Of a stretch of 64,000 nucleotides of DNA, positions 48,004 to 57,842 are shown one piece after another. The position numbers and the translations under genes are program-made. The notes under the pieces were generated by a model. That model did no database searches and had not been told where the DNA came from. It saw only the letters and a list, made by a program, of their open reading frames with translations. Origin of the DNA: CAWBVG01 sp963792175 (GTDB taxonomy: Bacteria > Acidobacteriota > Vicinamibacteria > Vicinamibacterales > CAVVIG01). Within the stretch, counting starts at the first letter, position 1. Every line of letters begins with the position of its first letter. The DNA lies in the NCBI GenBank assembly GCA_963792175.1, contig CAWBVG010000007.1, positions 1 to 64,000 of the forward strand, written 5' to 3'.

Positions 48004-49488
48004 ATGTCTAAAACAGCAGTCGGTGTTGAGTTGCAAGACGCACGGTTGTTTCGCCAGGCCTGCTACGTCGACGGCGCGTGGACCGAGGCGCGTGACGTCA
48101 TCGAAGTCGACAACCCGGCGACCGGCGAGATCATCGGCACCGTCCCGAAGTTGGGGCGCGCCGAGACCAAGCGGGCGATCGACGCGGCGTCGCGGGCGTT
48201 TCCAGCGTGGCGGCGCAAGACCGCCAGGGAGCGGGCCGCGGTCATGCGCCGCTGGTTCGAGCTGATGCTGGCGAGCCAGGACGACCTCGCGCGGCTGATG
48301 ACGATCGAACAGGGCAAGCCGCTCGCGGAATCCAAGGGCGAAGTGGTCTACGCCGCATCGTTCCTCGAATGGTTCGGCGAGGAAGCCAAACGCGCCTACG
48401 GCGACACCATCCCGAATCAGCAGCCCGACAAGCGCCTGGTGGTCGTCAAGGAACCGATCGGCGTAGTCGCCTGCATCACGCCGTGGAATTTTCCGCTGGC
48501 GATGATTACCCGCAAGGCCGGACCGGCCATCGCTTCGGGGTGCACGGTGGTACTCAAACCCGCGTCTCAGACGCCGTTTTCGGCGCTGGCGCTCGCGGAG
48601 CTGGCGTCACGCGCCGGCGTCCCGCCCGGGGTCTTCAACGTCATCACCGGGTCGGCCACCGAGATTGGCGGCGAGCTCACCTCGAATCCGATTGTCCGCA
48701 AGCTCTCGTTCACCGGCTCCACGGAGACCGGCAAGGTGCTGATGGCGCAATGCGCCAGCACCGTGAAAAAACTGTCGCTCGAGCTCGGCGGCAACGCGCC
48801 GTTCATCGTCTTCGACGATGCGGACCTCGACGCGGCGGTCGAGGGCGCGATGGCGTCGAAGTACCGCAACACCGGGCAGACGTGCGTCTGCGCCAACCGC
48901 CTGCTCGTCCAGGACAGCGTCTACGATCGGTTCTCCGCGAAACTGGCCGAGGCGGTGAAGAAGCTGGCGCCGGCGCCCGGACTCGACGACGGCGCGACCC
49001 AGGGGCCGCTCATCGACGATCGGGCCGTCGAAAAAGTGGAAAGCCACATCGCGGACGCCGTGTCGAAAGGCGCGCGCGTCCTGGTCGGCGGCAAACGGCA
49101 CTCGCGCGGCGGACGATTCTTCGAGCCGACGATCCTCACCGGCGTGACGCCGGCGATGGCGGTTGCGAAAGAGGAAACGTTCGGCCCGGTCGCGCCGCTG
49201 TTTCGATTCTCCACCGAGGCCGAGGCGATTGCCCTCGCCAACGACACGGAGTTCGGGCTTGCCGCGTACTTCTACGGTCGCGACATCGCCCGCGTCTGGC
49301 GCGTTGCCGAGGCGCTCGAATACGGCATCGTCGGCATCAACACGGGGATCATCTCGACGGAGGTGGCGCCGTTTGGCGGCGTGAAGGAGTCGGGCATCGG
49401 CCGCGAGGGGTCGAAGTACGGGCTCGATGAATTCCTCGGAGATCAAATACCTCTGCATGGGCGGGATCTCGTAAGGCGTAGGGGCTAG
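48004..49488 (+). CDS. gabD: NAD(P)-dependent succinate-semialdehyde dehydrogenase
   Basis: The 494-residue protein has the aldehyde dehydrogenase blocks. CITPWNFPLAMITRKAGPAIASGCTVVLKPASQTP forms the cofactor-binding region, FTGSTETGK follows, LELGGNAPFIVFDD holds the catalytic Glu, and NTGQTCVCANR holds the catalytic Cys. EIGG near the substrate site and VGINTGIISTEVAPFGGVKESGIGREGSKYG at the end are typical of the GabD subgroup. It oxidises succinate semialdehyde to succinate (GABA catabolism). The stop lies inside a GGGGCTA repeat. Confidence 0.92.
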   Translation: MSKTAVGVELQDARLFRQACYVDGAWTEARDVIEVDNPATGEIIGTVPKLGRAETKRAIDAASRAFPAWRRKTARERAAVMRRWFELMLASQDDLARLMTIEQGKPLAESKGEVVYAASFLEWFGEEAKRAYGDTIPNQQPDKRLVVVKEPIGVVACITPWNFPLAMITRKAGPAIASGCTVVLKPASQTPFSALALAELASRAGVPPGVFNVITGSATEIGGELTSNPIVRKLSFTGSTETGKVLMAQCASTVKKLSLELGGNAPFIVFDDADLDAAVEGAMASKYRNTGQTCVCANRLLVQDSVYDRFSAKLAEAVKKLAPAPGLDDGATQGPLIDDRAVEKVESHIADAVSKGARVLVGGKRHSRGGRFFEPTILTGVTPAMAVAKEETFGPVAPLFRFSTEAEAIALANDTEFGLAAYFYGRDIARVWRVAEALEYGIVGINTGIISTEVAPFGGVKESGIGREGSKYGLDEFLGDQIPLHGRDLVRRRG

Positions 49489-49497
49489 GGCTAGGCG
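49478..49497. repeat. GGGGCTA repeat over a stop codon
   Basis: GTAGGGGC and TAGGGCTAGG units overlap the gabD stop (TAG 49486-49488). CCTAGCC about 18 bases downstream is complementary to GGCTAGG, so a small hairpin is possible. Confidence 0.5.
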
Positions 49498-49564
49498 CCA
49501 GTTGAGCCTGCCTAGCCGAAGCTCGCGAGGGCACTTCGAGCGGAGGCGGGGAGACACGAGGGTG

Positions 49565-49958
49565 ATGATTCGGTCGTGTCGCTGCGCTCGCGCTGGTCTT
49601 GGTATTCGGGCAGGCGGCGGTCCCGCCGCCGAAGAAAGGCGGCAACCCGGACGCGGCGAAAGTCCGCAACCCGGTCGCCGCGACGGCGGAATCGGCCACC
49701 GCCGGCCGGCGTGTGTACGTGCGTCTCTGTGTGCGTTGCCATGGGCCGGCAGGGCGAGGCGACGGCGAGGCGGCCGCGGGCGCGACACCGTCGGATCTCA
49801 CCGGCTCGCACTGGACCTATGGATCGAGCGACGGCGAGCTCTTCGCGGTGATTCACGACGGCACGTCACCGGACATGGCCGGCTACGCGGAACGGATCAG
49901 CGACACCGATATCTGGAACGTCGTGAACTACATCCGCACGTTCAAGGCCGCGCCTTAA
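49565..49958 (+). CDS. Small secreted c-type cytochrome (one frameshift)
   Basis: The mature part carries one haem motif, CVRCH, in VYVRLCVRCHGPAGRGDG, with the distal Met region TSPDMAGYAERISDTDIWNVVNYIRTF. The signal peptide is split over two frames (MIRSCRCA, then ALALVLVFGQAAVPPPKK), so a break lies near 49585. A monohaem cytochrome of about 120 residues could carry electrons in the periplasm. It overlaps the convergent TetR gene's 3' end by 17 bases. Confidence 0.75.
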
Positions 49959-50601
49959 CGCGGCCGGGGGCGCGGCCCGCCTTCGCGCGTGCGCGCGGCG
50001 GCGCGCCGACAAGGCCGCTCAGCGCCAGGTTGGCGATGTTCTCGGCGACGTGATCCTGCGTGAGCCGTCCATCCTGCCGGAACCATCGAGGCAGCCACAG
50101 AATCATCCCAATCAGACTGAAGGTCGCGACGGTCCGGTCCACGTCACACAGGCGGCCGGCGGCGTGCAGTTCGTCGAGCGTCCCACGCACGAGATCGAAG
50201 TACACGCGCATCCGGTGCTCGACCTGTTTGCGCGCCGGCGGCGGCAGGGCGCGAATCTCGTCCTGGAGGTGGGCGACGGCGCCCTGCCCGCGGGTCGTAA
50301 TGCGCGCGTGTCTTGTGATCAGTTGTCGCAGCCGTTCCTCGGGATCGCTGATCGTCCGCACCGGCAGAATCACTTCGTCGCGCACCTTGTCGAGCCCGAA
50401 CATCATGATTTCGAACAGCAGCGCCTCTTTGCTGTCGAAGTGGTGGTAGAGGCCGGCCTTGGTCAGTCCGAGCGCCCGGGCGATGTCGCTGACGGAGGTG
50501 GCGTCGAACCCGCGATCCCGGAAGAGCTGGGCGATTGTCCGATACATGTCGGCGCGCCGGGGATCCGGCGCCGGGACGGGTTCGCGTTGGCCTCGCATCA
50601 T
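49942..50601 (-). CDS. TetR-family transcriptional regulator
   Basis: The 219-residue protein has the TetR HTH (IAQLFRDRGFDATSVSDIARALGLTKAGLYHHFDSKEALL) at about 22-60 and a helical ligand domain. The C-terminal tail is Ala/Arg-rich. Start ATG 50601 gives two adjacent ATG codons; the second is equally possible. A 16-bp palindrome lies 33 bases upstream and is the likely operator. The divergent gene is a TonB-dependent receptor, which may be the target. Confidence 0.9.
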   Translation of the reverse strand: MMRGQREPVPAPDPRRADMYRTIAQLFRDRGFDATSVSDIARALGLTKAGLYHHFDSKEALLFEIMMFGLDKVRDEVILPVRTISDPEERLRQLITRHARITTRGQGAVAHLQDEIRALPPPARKQVEHRMRVYFDLVRGTLDELHAAGRLCDVDRTVATFSLIGMILWLPRWFRQDGRLTQDHVAENIANLALSGLVGAPPRARAKAGRAPGRVKARP

Positions 50602-50633
50602 ATGGAAAGGCGCTATATTATAGGCCCCCGACG

Positions 50634-50649
50634 GACCGACCGGTCGGTC
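50634..50649. promoter_or_regulatory. TetR-type operator palindrome GACCGACCGGTCGGTC
   Basis: The 16 bases are an exact palindrome, flanked by AT-rich sequence (CGCTATATTATAGG) and lying between the divergent tetR-like gene and the TonB receptor. GACCG...CGGTC arms are typical of TetR-family operators, including fatty-acid-type regulators. Autoregulation by the adjacent TetR is inferred from position. Confidence 0.7.
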
Positions 50650-50853
50650 GGTGTGGGCGCCCAGACAGCGGTGTGAGCATCCAAACAGGCTTACCAATCG
50701 CGAACCCTGCATACGAAGATTTGGAGTGGCGGATTGAAGTCCAGGCGGAAAACAGCCGAAACCATAGGTTTGACGCGGCACGACTGCTGCAAAATGAAAC
50801 GCACCCCCAGTGGGGACCCTGTAAATAGACCGATGGAAAGGGGAGACAGAGGC

Positions 50854-53800
50854 ATGCGCACGTTCGCACGAATCGTTGTCGGAGCCGCCTGCCTGGCGCT
50901 CTGGCCGGCGCTCGCGTCGGCACAGACCAGCGGCATCGCGGGTCAAGTCAAGGACGCGTCCGGTGCAGTGCTGCCCGGCGTCACCGTGGAAGCATCGAGC
51001 CCCGCGCTGATCGAGAAAACACGGTCGGCCGTCACCGATAGCGCCGGCCAGTACCGAATCGAGGCGCTGCGGCCCGGAACCTACACCGTCACGTTCACGC
51101 TGCCGGGCTTCAGCGTCGTGAAGCGCGATACCGTCGAACTGACGTCGGACTTCACGGCAACGATCAACGCGGACATGAAGGTCGGCGCGATCGAAGAGAC
51201 GATCACCGTCTCGGCGGTGTCGCCCATCGTCGACACGACGAACACGACGACCCGCATGGTCATGACGCGCGAAGTGCTGGATGCGCTGCCGACCGGCCGC
51301 AACATCCAGGCGGTCGGCATCATGATTCCAGGCACGACCCTCGCCCTCGGCGGCGGCGGCGCGCTGTCGCGCGACGTCGGCGGTTCGGGCAGCCTGCAGC
51401 AGTCGCCGCTCCAGTACCGCGGATCGGCCGACACCGTGCAGACGGTCGAAGGCATGCGCCTGAACAACTTGTGCGCGAACGGCGCCTACAGCGGCGTCTA
51501 CTGGAACGAGGGGAGCTTCCAGGAGTTCAGCTACGTGACCGGCGCCGACTCGGCCGAAATGGGCCAGGGCGGCATGCGCGTCAACATGGTGCCGAAGGAC
51601 GGCGGCAACTCGTTCCACGGCACGCTGCGCGGCAACTACACACCCTCGGGCTGGTCATCGGACAACTGCGGCTCGCCGGGGATCGGCCAGCCGTGCACGC
51701 AGTCCAATCTGACCGGCGACACGACCTTCAACAGGACCAACAACTTCCTGACCAACGTCAGCCAGCTGACCAAGAACTACGACTTCAATCCCGGCGTCGG
51801 CGGTCCGATCGTTCAAGGACAAGGTGTGGTTCTACGGGACGTTCCGCTACCTGGGCGTCAACAAGACGGTCGTCGACAGCTTCTACGATGCCGACCCGTC
51901 GCCTTTCAGGTACACGGCCGATACCTCGCGCCCCGGCATCGACGATGGGCACATCCGGAGCTTCGCCGGCCGCGTGGCCGCTCAGTTCAGCCAGAAGGAC
52001 AAGATCACGTACTACCACGACGAGCAGGACAAGGTTCGCGGCCACTGGGGCATCTCGTCAACGGTCCCGCCGGAAGCCTCGGCCATCCAGGCGACGCCGA
52101 CGAGTTTCGTGTCGGTCACCAAATGGACGCGGACGCAGAGCAACAAGCTGCTGCTCGACGCCGGTCTCGCGGTCTACGACCAGGAGTACCAGGAGAACTA
52201 TCAGCCGGACGTCTTCGCTGGCGCAAATCCGCTCGTCACCATCAACGACAACAGCACCGGCAAGATCGCGGGGGCGTGGAACAACCCCGCCGACCACTTC
52301 TCGAAGCTGTTTACCGAGCAGTTCGCGGCCAGTTATGTCACCGGTTCGCATTCGTTGCGCTTCGGCGCGACGATCAGCCAGGCGAAATGGCGGCTGACGC
52401 AGCAGTTCACCGGCGACGCGCAACCGATCAACTACAACGCCGGCGCGCCCGTCTCCATCACCCTGCGCATTCCGACCGATCGACGCAACTCGATCAAGAA
52501 CGACAGCTCCGTGTTTGCGCAGGACAAGTGGACGTTCAAGCGCGCCACGGTCAATGCCGGCTTCCGCTGGGACTGGTTCATCAGCGCGACCGACCCGGAA
52601 ACGCTTCCGGCCAGCACATGGAACAGCGCCGTCACGCTTCAGCCAGTGTTCCGACGGGAAGAACAACCTCAACGCCGGCTGTACCGGACGGGTCGTCAAC
52701 TGGAAGGACATCAGCCCGCGCGTCGGCATCGCCTACGATCTGTTCGGCACCGGCCGGACGGCGCTCAAGGCGAGCTGGGCGCGCTACGTCAACGGCGTGG
52801 GGCTGGCGGCGGGCAGCATCACCGACAACAACAACCCCGAGATTACCGTTGGCGTCGACTGACACGCGTTCCTGGACGGACATCGACAAGAACGGCTCGC
52901 CGTACGACGCGAACGGACGTATCCAGTTGAACGAGCTGACGAACTCGACGTCGACGCCGAGCTTCGGCAAGAACATCCCGTCCTCGACCATCACGGATCC
53001 GGCGGTGCTGGAAGGGTGGGGTTCCCGTGCCTACAACACCGAGATTTCCGTGAGCGGGCAGCACGAGCTCGCGCCGCGCGTCTCGGTGAGCGCCGGCTGG
53101 TTCCGCCGCAAGTTCGGCAACCAGACGGTGACCGTCGACAACCGGTACAGCTTCGCCAAGGGCAGCTTCGACGGACCGTTCTGCGCCAACGCGCCGGCCG
53201 ATCCGAACCTGCCTGGCGGCGGCGGCTACCAGGTCTGCGGGCTCTACGACCTGAAGCCGGCGGTCGTCGCGCAGCAGCTGCCGACCAGCAGCACGCTGCA
53301 GTTCTCGTCGAACTTCGGTGGCGAGACGAACATCTACGAGGGGTTCGACTTCTCGACGACCTCGCGCTTCGGCAATGGCGCGTTCGTGAACGCCGGCGTC
53401 ACCATGGGGAAGCGCATTTTCGATCAGTGCAACCTGGTGAATGCCGGGATCATGTGCCGCGGTCATCACAGCGGCGACCGAGGTCGCGGAGATCTTCCCG
53501 GACGGCACGAAAGCCTGCCATCAGGATCTCCCGTACCGTCCCGACTTCAAGTTCACCGGCTCCTACCCGCTGCCGCTCGACTTCCTGATCAGCGGCACGT
53601 TCCAGTTCACCCGCGGCGTGCAGAACGGCGGCGCGGCGCCAGCATCCTGGCGACGTGGGCGACGACGCCGGCGTCCGCGACGACGCTCGGGCCGCGCCTA
53701 CTCGGCCGGTGCGACGACCAAGAGCGTCAACCTGATCGCGGTCGGTCAGAACTACGGCTTCGACGACCTCAAGCAGCTCGACCTCCGCTTGTCCAAGCGG

Positions 53801-53977
53801 TTCAAGCTCGACAGCTTCCGCTTCCGTGTCGATCTCGATGCGTACAACCTGTTCAACAGCGACTGGCCGTTCACGCTCAACAACACGTTCTCGACCGCGG
53901 CCACCAGCAACTGGCTGAAGCCGACGAACGTGCTGCAGGCCCGGTTCTTCAAGATCGGCGCGCAGTTCGACTTCTGA
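50854..53977 (+). CDS. TonB-dependent receptor, Oar-like (several frameshifts)
   Basis: The start has a signal peptide (IVVGAACLALWPALASAQ). A carboxypeptidase-like repeat (GIAGQVKDASGAVLPGVTVEASS) follows. The plug has TVSAVSPIVDTTNTTTRMVM, SADTVQTVEGMRLNN and GMRVNMVPKDGGNSFHG. The barrel ends with LDLRLSKRFKLDSFRFRVD and LQARFFKIGAQFDF. Breaks lie near 51815, 52650, 52861, 53455, 53637 and 53693, and most are explained by one extra base. GGGGAGA before ATG 50854 supports the start. It is divergent from the TetR gene. Confidence 0.83.
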
Positions 53978-53983
53978 ACGGTG

Positions 53984-54040
53984 AACGCGGAGCTCGCGAA
54001 CGCAGAGACAACATCTCTGCGGGCTCGGCGGGTCCGCGTT
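53984..54040. repeat. Dispersed AACGC/CTCTGCG hairpin repeat, copy 2
   Basis: AACGCGGAGCTCGCGAACGC (53984-54003, continuing to 54008) pairs imperfectly with 54014-54040, which contains TCTCTGCGGGCTCGG and ends CCGCGTT. The unit is related to the copies at 43766 and 61337. It comes right after the receptor stop and just before a T-tailed terminator. Confidence 0.65.
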
Positions 54041-54048
54041 GAGTTGTC

Positions 54049-54081
54049 GGCGGTGGGGCTTCGGCTCCGCCGCCCTTTTTT
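54049..54081 (+). terminator. Intrinsic terminator with TTCG loop and T run
   Basis: GGCGGTGGGGC (54049-54059) pairs with GCTCCGCCGCC (54064-54074) over eleven bases, including two G-T pairs, around a TTCG tetraloop. It is followed by T6 (54076-54081). It terminates the TonB receptor transcript and is the best intrinsic terminator in the window. Confidence 0.85.
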
Positions 54082-54104
54082 CTTTTCGGTACACTGACCT
54101 GACC

Positions 54105-55664
54105 GTGATCAGCTGGTGGCTCGCCGCGCTGGCGCTGACCCAGGCCGCCCATTCGCACGCGGCGCCGCTTCGTCCGCCGTGGCGATTGAACTGGCCAGGC
54201 GTCCCGTGCCGCTGCGCTCGGGCATCGGCGTCGGCGCACGACGGTCTGACCACCAGCTCGAAGCAGGCCCAGGCCTTCTACGATCAGGGGCTGGCGTATC
54301 TCCATTCGTACGTGTGGCTCGAAGCCGCCCGATCGTTCAATCAGGCGTTGACGCTCGACTCGACCCTGGCGCTCGCCCATGCCGGACTCGCCGTCGCCTA
54401 TGCGGAGCTGAACGCGCCGGCCGCGTCGGCCGCGGCGCTCGAGCGCGCCAGGGCGCTGGCCAGGACCGACCACGACAAGCGGCACGTGGCCGCGCGCGCG
54501 CTTCAAGGCCGAAGGCAAGGTCGTCGAGTACCGCGCGCGCGCCCTCGACGAGGCGCTGAAGGCGTTCCCACTCGACGAGGAGCTGTGGCTGGCGCGAGGA
54601 CAGGCCGCGTCGGACGACCCGGCGGAGCGCGGGCAGGGCAGCGTCGCCGCGTCGATCCCGTTCTACGAGAAAGCGCGGACGCTGGCGCCCGGGCACTTCG
54701 CCGCGCACCACTATCTGACGCACGCCTACGAGAACACGGGGCGGATCGCGGAGGCCCTGGCCGAGGGCGAGACGTATGCGAAGATGGCGCCGAAGGTGCC
54801 GCACGCGCGGCACATGTTCGGCCACGACCTGCGGCGCGCCGGCCGCGTTCAGGAGGCGATCGCCGAGTTCCTCGCCGCCGACGCGCTCGCGGCCGAGTAC
54901 TTCAAGGCCGAGAAAATCCCGGTAGAATACGACTGGCACTATCAACACAATCTCGATCTGCTGGCGACGTCGTACCAGTACCTCGGCCAGATGACGGCGG
55001 CCGAGCAGCGTTTCCGGGCGTCGTTCGCGATCCCCTCGTCGCTGGTGGCGCAGGAATTCGACAAGCGCGAGTGGCCGGTGTTTCTCCTGGCGCGAGGGCG
55101 TGCCGCCGAGGCGCTGGACGCGGCCAACGTCATGGCGGGGCACCGATCGCCGATCGTCAGCGCCACCGGTCACGTGGAAGCGGGTCGTGCGCGCCTGGCG
55201 CTCGGGCAGTTCAAGCAAGCCGCCGACGAAGGCAACGCCGCCTTGAGGTTGATGCGGGGAACCGAAGGGGCCGGGATGGTGGCGACGGCGCTCGAGGCGT
55301 TCCAGGGCGAGTTTTTCCTTCGCACCGGCCAGAAGGACAAGGCGCGGCCGATGTTGGAAGGGGTGGCGCGCAAGGTGCGGGCGGCGCCGGGGCCGGATGC
55401 GTGGACGCAGGCGCTGTTCACGCTGGAGGCGATCGCCCGGGCGGCGCGCGAGGTCGGCGACTGGGACCTCGCCGGATGGGCGGCCCGTCAGATGGCGGAT
55501 CACGACCCGAACTACGCGGGCGCGCACTATGCGCTCGCGCTGGTCGCGCAGCATGCCGGCGACGCGCGCGCGGCGCGCACCGAGGCGGCGGCCGCCGCGC
55601 AGACTGTGGAGCACGGCGGATCCGCAATCTGCCGGAGCTGAAGGCGATCCGCGAGATGAGGTAG
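54105..55664 (+). CDS. TPR-repeat protein (two or three frameshifts)
   Basis: A signal-like start (VISWWLAALALTQAAHSHAA) is followed by tetratricopeptide units: QAFYDQGLAYLHSYVWLEAARSFNQAL, HYLTHAYENTGRIAEALAEGETYAKMAP and LDLLATSYQYLGQMTAAEQRFRASF. They end in DWDLAGWAARQMADHD. Breaks lie near 54500 (AARALQ to FKAEGKVVEYRARALDE) and near 55615. The last frame ends NLPELKAIREMR at 55664. The start is GTG 54105. The family resembles exported TPR-only proteins; function unknown. Confidence 0.72.
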   Translation: MISWWLAALALTQAAHSHAAPLRPPWRLNWPGVPCRCARASASAHDGLTTSSKQAQAFYDQGLAYLHSYVWLEAARSFNQALTLDSTLALAHAGLAVAYAELNAPAASAAALERARALARTDHDKRHVAARALQGRRQGRRVPRARPRRGAEGVPTRRGAVAGARTGRVGRPGGARAGQRRRVDPVLRESADAGARALRRAPLSDARLREHGADRGGPGRGRDVCEDGAEGAARAAHVRPRPAARRPRSGGDRRVPRRRRARGRVLQGRENPGRIRLALSTQSRSAGDVVPVPRPDDGGRAAFPGVVRDPLVAGGAGIRQARVAGVSPGARACRRGAGRGQRHGGAPIADRQRHRSRGSGSCAPGARAVQASRRRRQRRLEVDAGNRRGRDGGDGARGVPGRVFPSHRPEGQGAADVGRGGAQGAGGAGAGCVDAGAVHAGGDRPGGARGRRLGPRRMGGPSDGGSRPELRGRALCARAGRAACRRRARGAHRGGGRRADCGARRIRNLPELKAIREMR

Positions 55665-55691
55665 CGCGTGTCATCCGCGAGATGTCAGTAG

Positions 55692-55731
55692 GGCAGGCCT
55701 TTAGGCCTGCCGTGAACAGCCCTGAAGGGCT
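55692..55731. repeat. Double palindrome element (GGCAGGCCT and AGCCCT)
   Basis: GGCAGGCCT (55692-55700) and AGGCCTGCC (55703-55711) form one hairpin. AGCCCT (55718-55723) and AGGGCT (55726-55731) form a second. It lies between the TPR gene and the next gene's Shine-Dalgarno. It resembles dispersed palindromic intergenic repeats; I see only one copy here. Confidence 0.55.
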
Positions 55732-55754
55732 ACATTACGAGGTTAGGAGGTCAG

Positions 55755-56137
55755 ATGAATCATCGATTCGAGCAGCAGTGTTCGTCGCCGTCGCCGTGAT
55801 GCTGTCTGCGTCGCACCCGAACGCCCAGGCGGACAAGGTGAACGTGACCGGCAAGTGGCTGTTCAACGTCGAGACCGGGGCCGGCTCCGGCACCCCGACC
55901 ATGACGTTCACGCAGGACGGCGAGAAGCTGACCGGCAAGTACAACGGCCAGTTTGGCGACGCTGACCTCACCGGCACGGTGAAAGGCAAGGACATCGCCT
56001 TCTCGTTCAACGTGGACGCGCAGGGAACGGCGGTGACCTTCAAGTACGCCGGGACAATCGAGAGCAAGGACGCGCTGAAAGGAAAAGTCGAAATCGCCGG
56101 CCTCGGCGAGGGGACGTTCACCGCGAAGCGTCAATGA
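55755..56137 (+). CDS. Secreted small beta-barrel-like protein (probable N-terminal frameshift)
   Basis: A strong AGGAGG before ATG 55755 suggests that start, but that frame stops soon. The neighbouring frame holds the signal peptide (VFVAVAVMLSASHPNAQA) and the rest (VNVTGKWLFNVETGAG, TMTFTQDGEKLTGKYNG, GEGTFTAKRQ). An indel near 55770 would join them. GTG 55778 is the alternative start without an indel. The repeated W/G-x-K-T strands resemble a small lipid-binding or calycin-like fold. The stop overlaps the next start (ATGA). Confidence 0.65.
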
Positions 56138-56566
56138 CCTCGATCGGCACCAGGGCGCTGATGGACGACATCGAGCGGGACGTCCGGAATCGCCTGCGGC
56201 GCCACATCCTCAAGCGAGGCGGCGCGCCCGAGTACCGAAGACGAAGCGCTGTTCGAGCGTGTCCGCGCGGTGCTCGGCCGCGCGGTTGACGAGCGCAACG
56301 CCGACGCGCTGCTGCTGCCCGAGCTGCTCGACAGCGACGTCGAGTGGGAGCTGCAGACCCACCTGCGGCTGACGACGCATCGTCCGGTGGTCGGCCGCGT
56401 CATCCTGTTCGTCAAGCGCCGGCTGCTGTTGCCGATGACGCGGTGGCTGTTCGAGTACAGCCAGGAAAACTTCCGGCGCCAGCAGCGGATCAACGCCGTG
56501 CTGTTTGCGTGCATCGAGGACCTCGCGATCGAGAATGCTCGCCTTCGCCGGGAGAGCAAACCGTAG
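56134..56566 (+). CDS. Hypothetical protein upstream of a glycosyltransferase (one frameshift)
   Basis: The product starts MTSIGTRALMDDIERDVRNRLRRHILKRGG. After a break near 56232 it continues EDEALFERVRAVLGRAVDERNADALLLPELL, THRPVVGRVILFVKRRLLLPMTRWLFEYSQENFRRQQRINAVLF and ENARLRRESKP. A membrane-adjacent helix (ILFVKRRLLLPMTRWLF) may dip into the membrane. The family is seen next to glycosyltransferases but has no known activity. It overlaps the previous gene's stop (ATGA). Confidence 0.6.
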
Positions 56567-56645
56567 CCACGAAAAACATGGTTCGACGGGCTCACTACGG
56601 CGCCTGCCCTGAGCTTGTCGAAGGGTGCTTTCGTGATTTCGTGGC
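56566..56645. repeat. Composite palindrome (GCCACGAAA outer, TTCGAC/GTCGAA inner)
   Basis: Outer arms GCCACGAAA (56566-56574) and TTTCGTGGC (56637-56645) are exact inverted copies. Inside, TTCGACGGGCTCA (56582-56594) pairs with TGAGCTTGTCGAA (56610-56622) over 13 bases with two G-T pairs. The right part contains CCCTGAGCTTGTCGAAGGG, which recurs at 61284-61302. It lies between the stop at 56566 and the glycosyltransferase start. Confidence 0.7.
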
Positions 56646-56657
56646 AGACTCCGCGCG

Positions 56658-57829
56658 ATGAAGCTGGCCTGCGTCATCCACCGCTTCGGCGCCGACATCG
56701 CCGGCGGGTCGGAAAGCCATTGCCGCGTCGTCGCGGAGCACCTGGCCGCGGCTCACGACGTCACCATCATCACCACCTGCGCGAAGGACCACGTCACGTG
56801 GAAGAACCACTACCCGCGCGGCGAATCGCAGATCGGCCGCCTGCGCGTGCTCCGGTTTCCGGTCGCGCGTCCCCGCGATCTGCACCGGTTCATGGACATC
56901 AGCGATCTCGTGTTCGCGGATCGGGCGTCGCCCGTCGAACAGGAGCAGTGGTTCCGCGAAAACGGCCCTGACGCGCCGGAGCTGCTCGATCACCTGCGGC
57001 GCCACGGCGCCGACTACGATCGCCTGTTGTTCTGGTCGTACCGCTACTACCACTCGTACTTCGGAGTGCCGCTCGTCGCCGCGCGCGCCGTCCTCGTCCC
57101 GACCGCCGAAGAAGATCCGCTGATTCGGGTGGACGCGCTCGATCAGCTGTTTGCGCTGCCGGCGGGCTACGTCTATCTGACGCCGGAGGAGGCCGAGCTC
57201 GTCAAGAGCCGCGTGCCCGCGCGTACGCCGTCGGCGATCATCGGCTGCGGTCTCGAGCCGGTGACGCGGCCGCCGGACGCTGTCGCGGCTCGCGGACCTG
57301 GGGATCGAGGACCCGTTCGTGCTGTATCTGGGCCGCATCGATCCGAACAAGGGCTGCGACTTTCTGATGCGAAACTTCCTGCGGTATGCCGGCCTGGGGC
57401 GCCGCCTCCAACTGGTGATGGCGGGCCCATCGTCGATGGAGGTGCCGAACCACGCGTCCATCCGGGCGCTCGGTTTCGTCGACGACGGGGTCCGCGAGGC
57501 GCTGCTCGCGCGGGCGCGCGTGCTGGTGATGCCGTCGCCGTTCGAGAGCCTGAGCATGGTGCTGCTGGAGGCGTGGAACCACGGGGTTCCGGTGCTGGTG
57601 AATGCGCGCTGCCGCGTGACGCGCGGCCAGACCGAGCGCGCGGACGGAGGCTTGTACTTTCGCAACGTCGCCGAGTTCGAGGCGGCGCTCGATTACCTGC
57701 TCGACCACGACGACACGCGCAAGCGCCTCGGCGCGCAGGGACTGGCCTACGTGGATCGCGAATACCGCTGGCCGACGGTCATGGCCAAGATCGAGGGACT
57801 CTTGAGAGAGACAGGCGGTTTTTTCTTGA
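56658..57829 (+). CDS. Group 1 (GT4-like) glycosyltransferase (two frameshifts)
   Basis: The N-terminal half has IHRFGADIAGGSESHCRVVAEHLAAAHDVTIITT. The C-terminal half has the GT4 pattern: LYLGRIDPNKGCDFLMRNF, FVDDGVREALLARARVLVMPSPFESLSMVLLEAWNHGVPVLVN (E-x7-E motif) and GLYFRNVAEFEAALDYLL. A break lies near 57290. The C-terminal frame would run past the next start. A one-base excess in the T run at 57819-57824 would give a stop at 57827-57829, so I end it there. It would move a sugar from an NDP-sugar to a lipid or polymer acceptor. Confidence 0.75.
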
Positions 57830-57842
57830 TACCATCTCCCGC

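Noticed and set aside
53441..53977. Separate small gene at the end of the second TonB receptor
   Set aside because: It is the C-terminal barrel of the receptor in another frame, as shown by the continuous homology and the terminal FKIGAQFDF.
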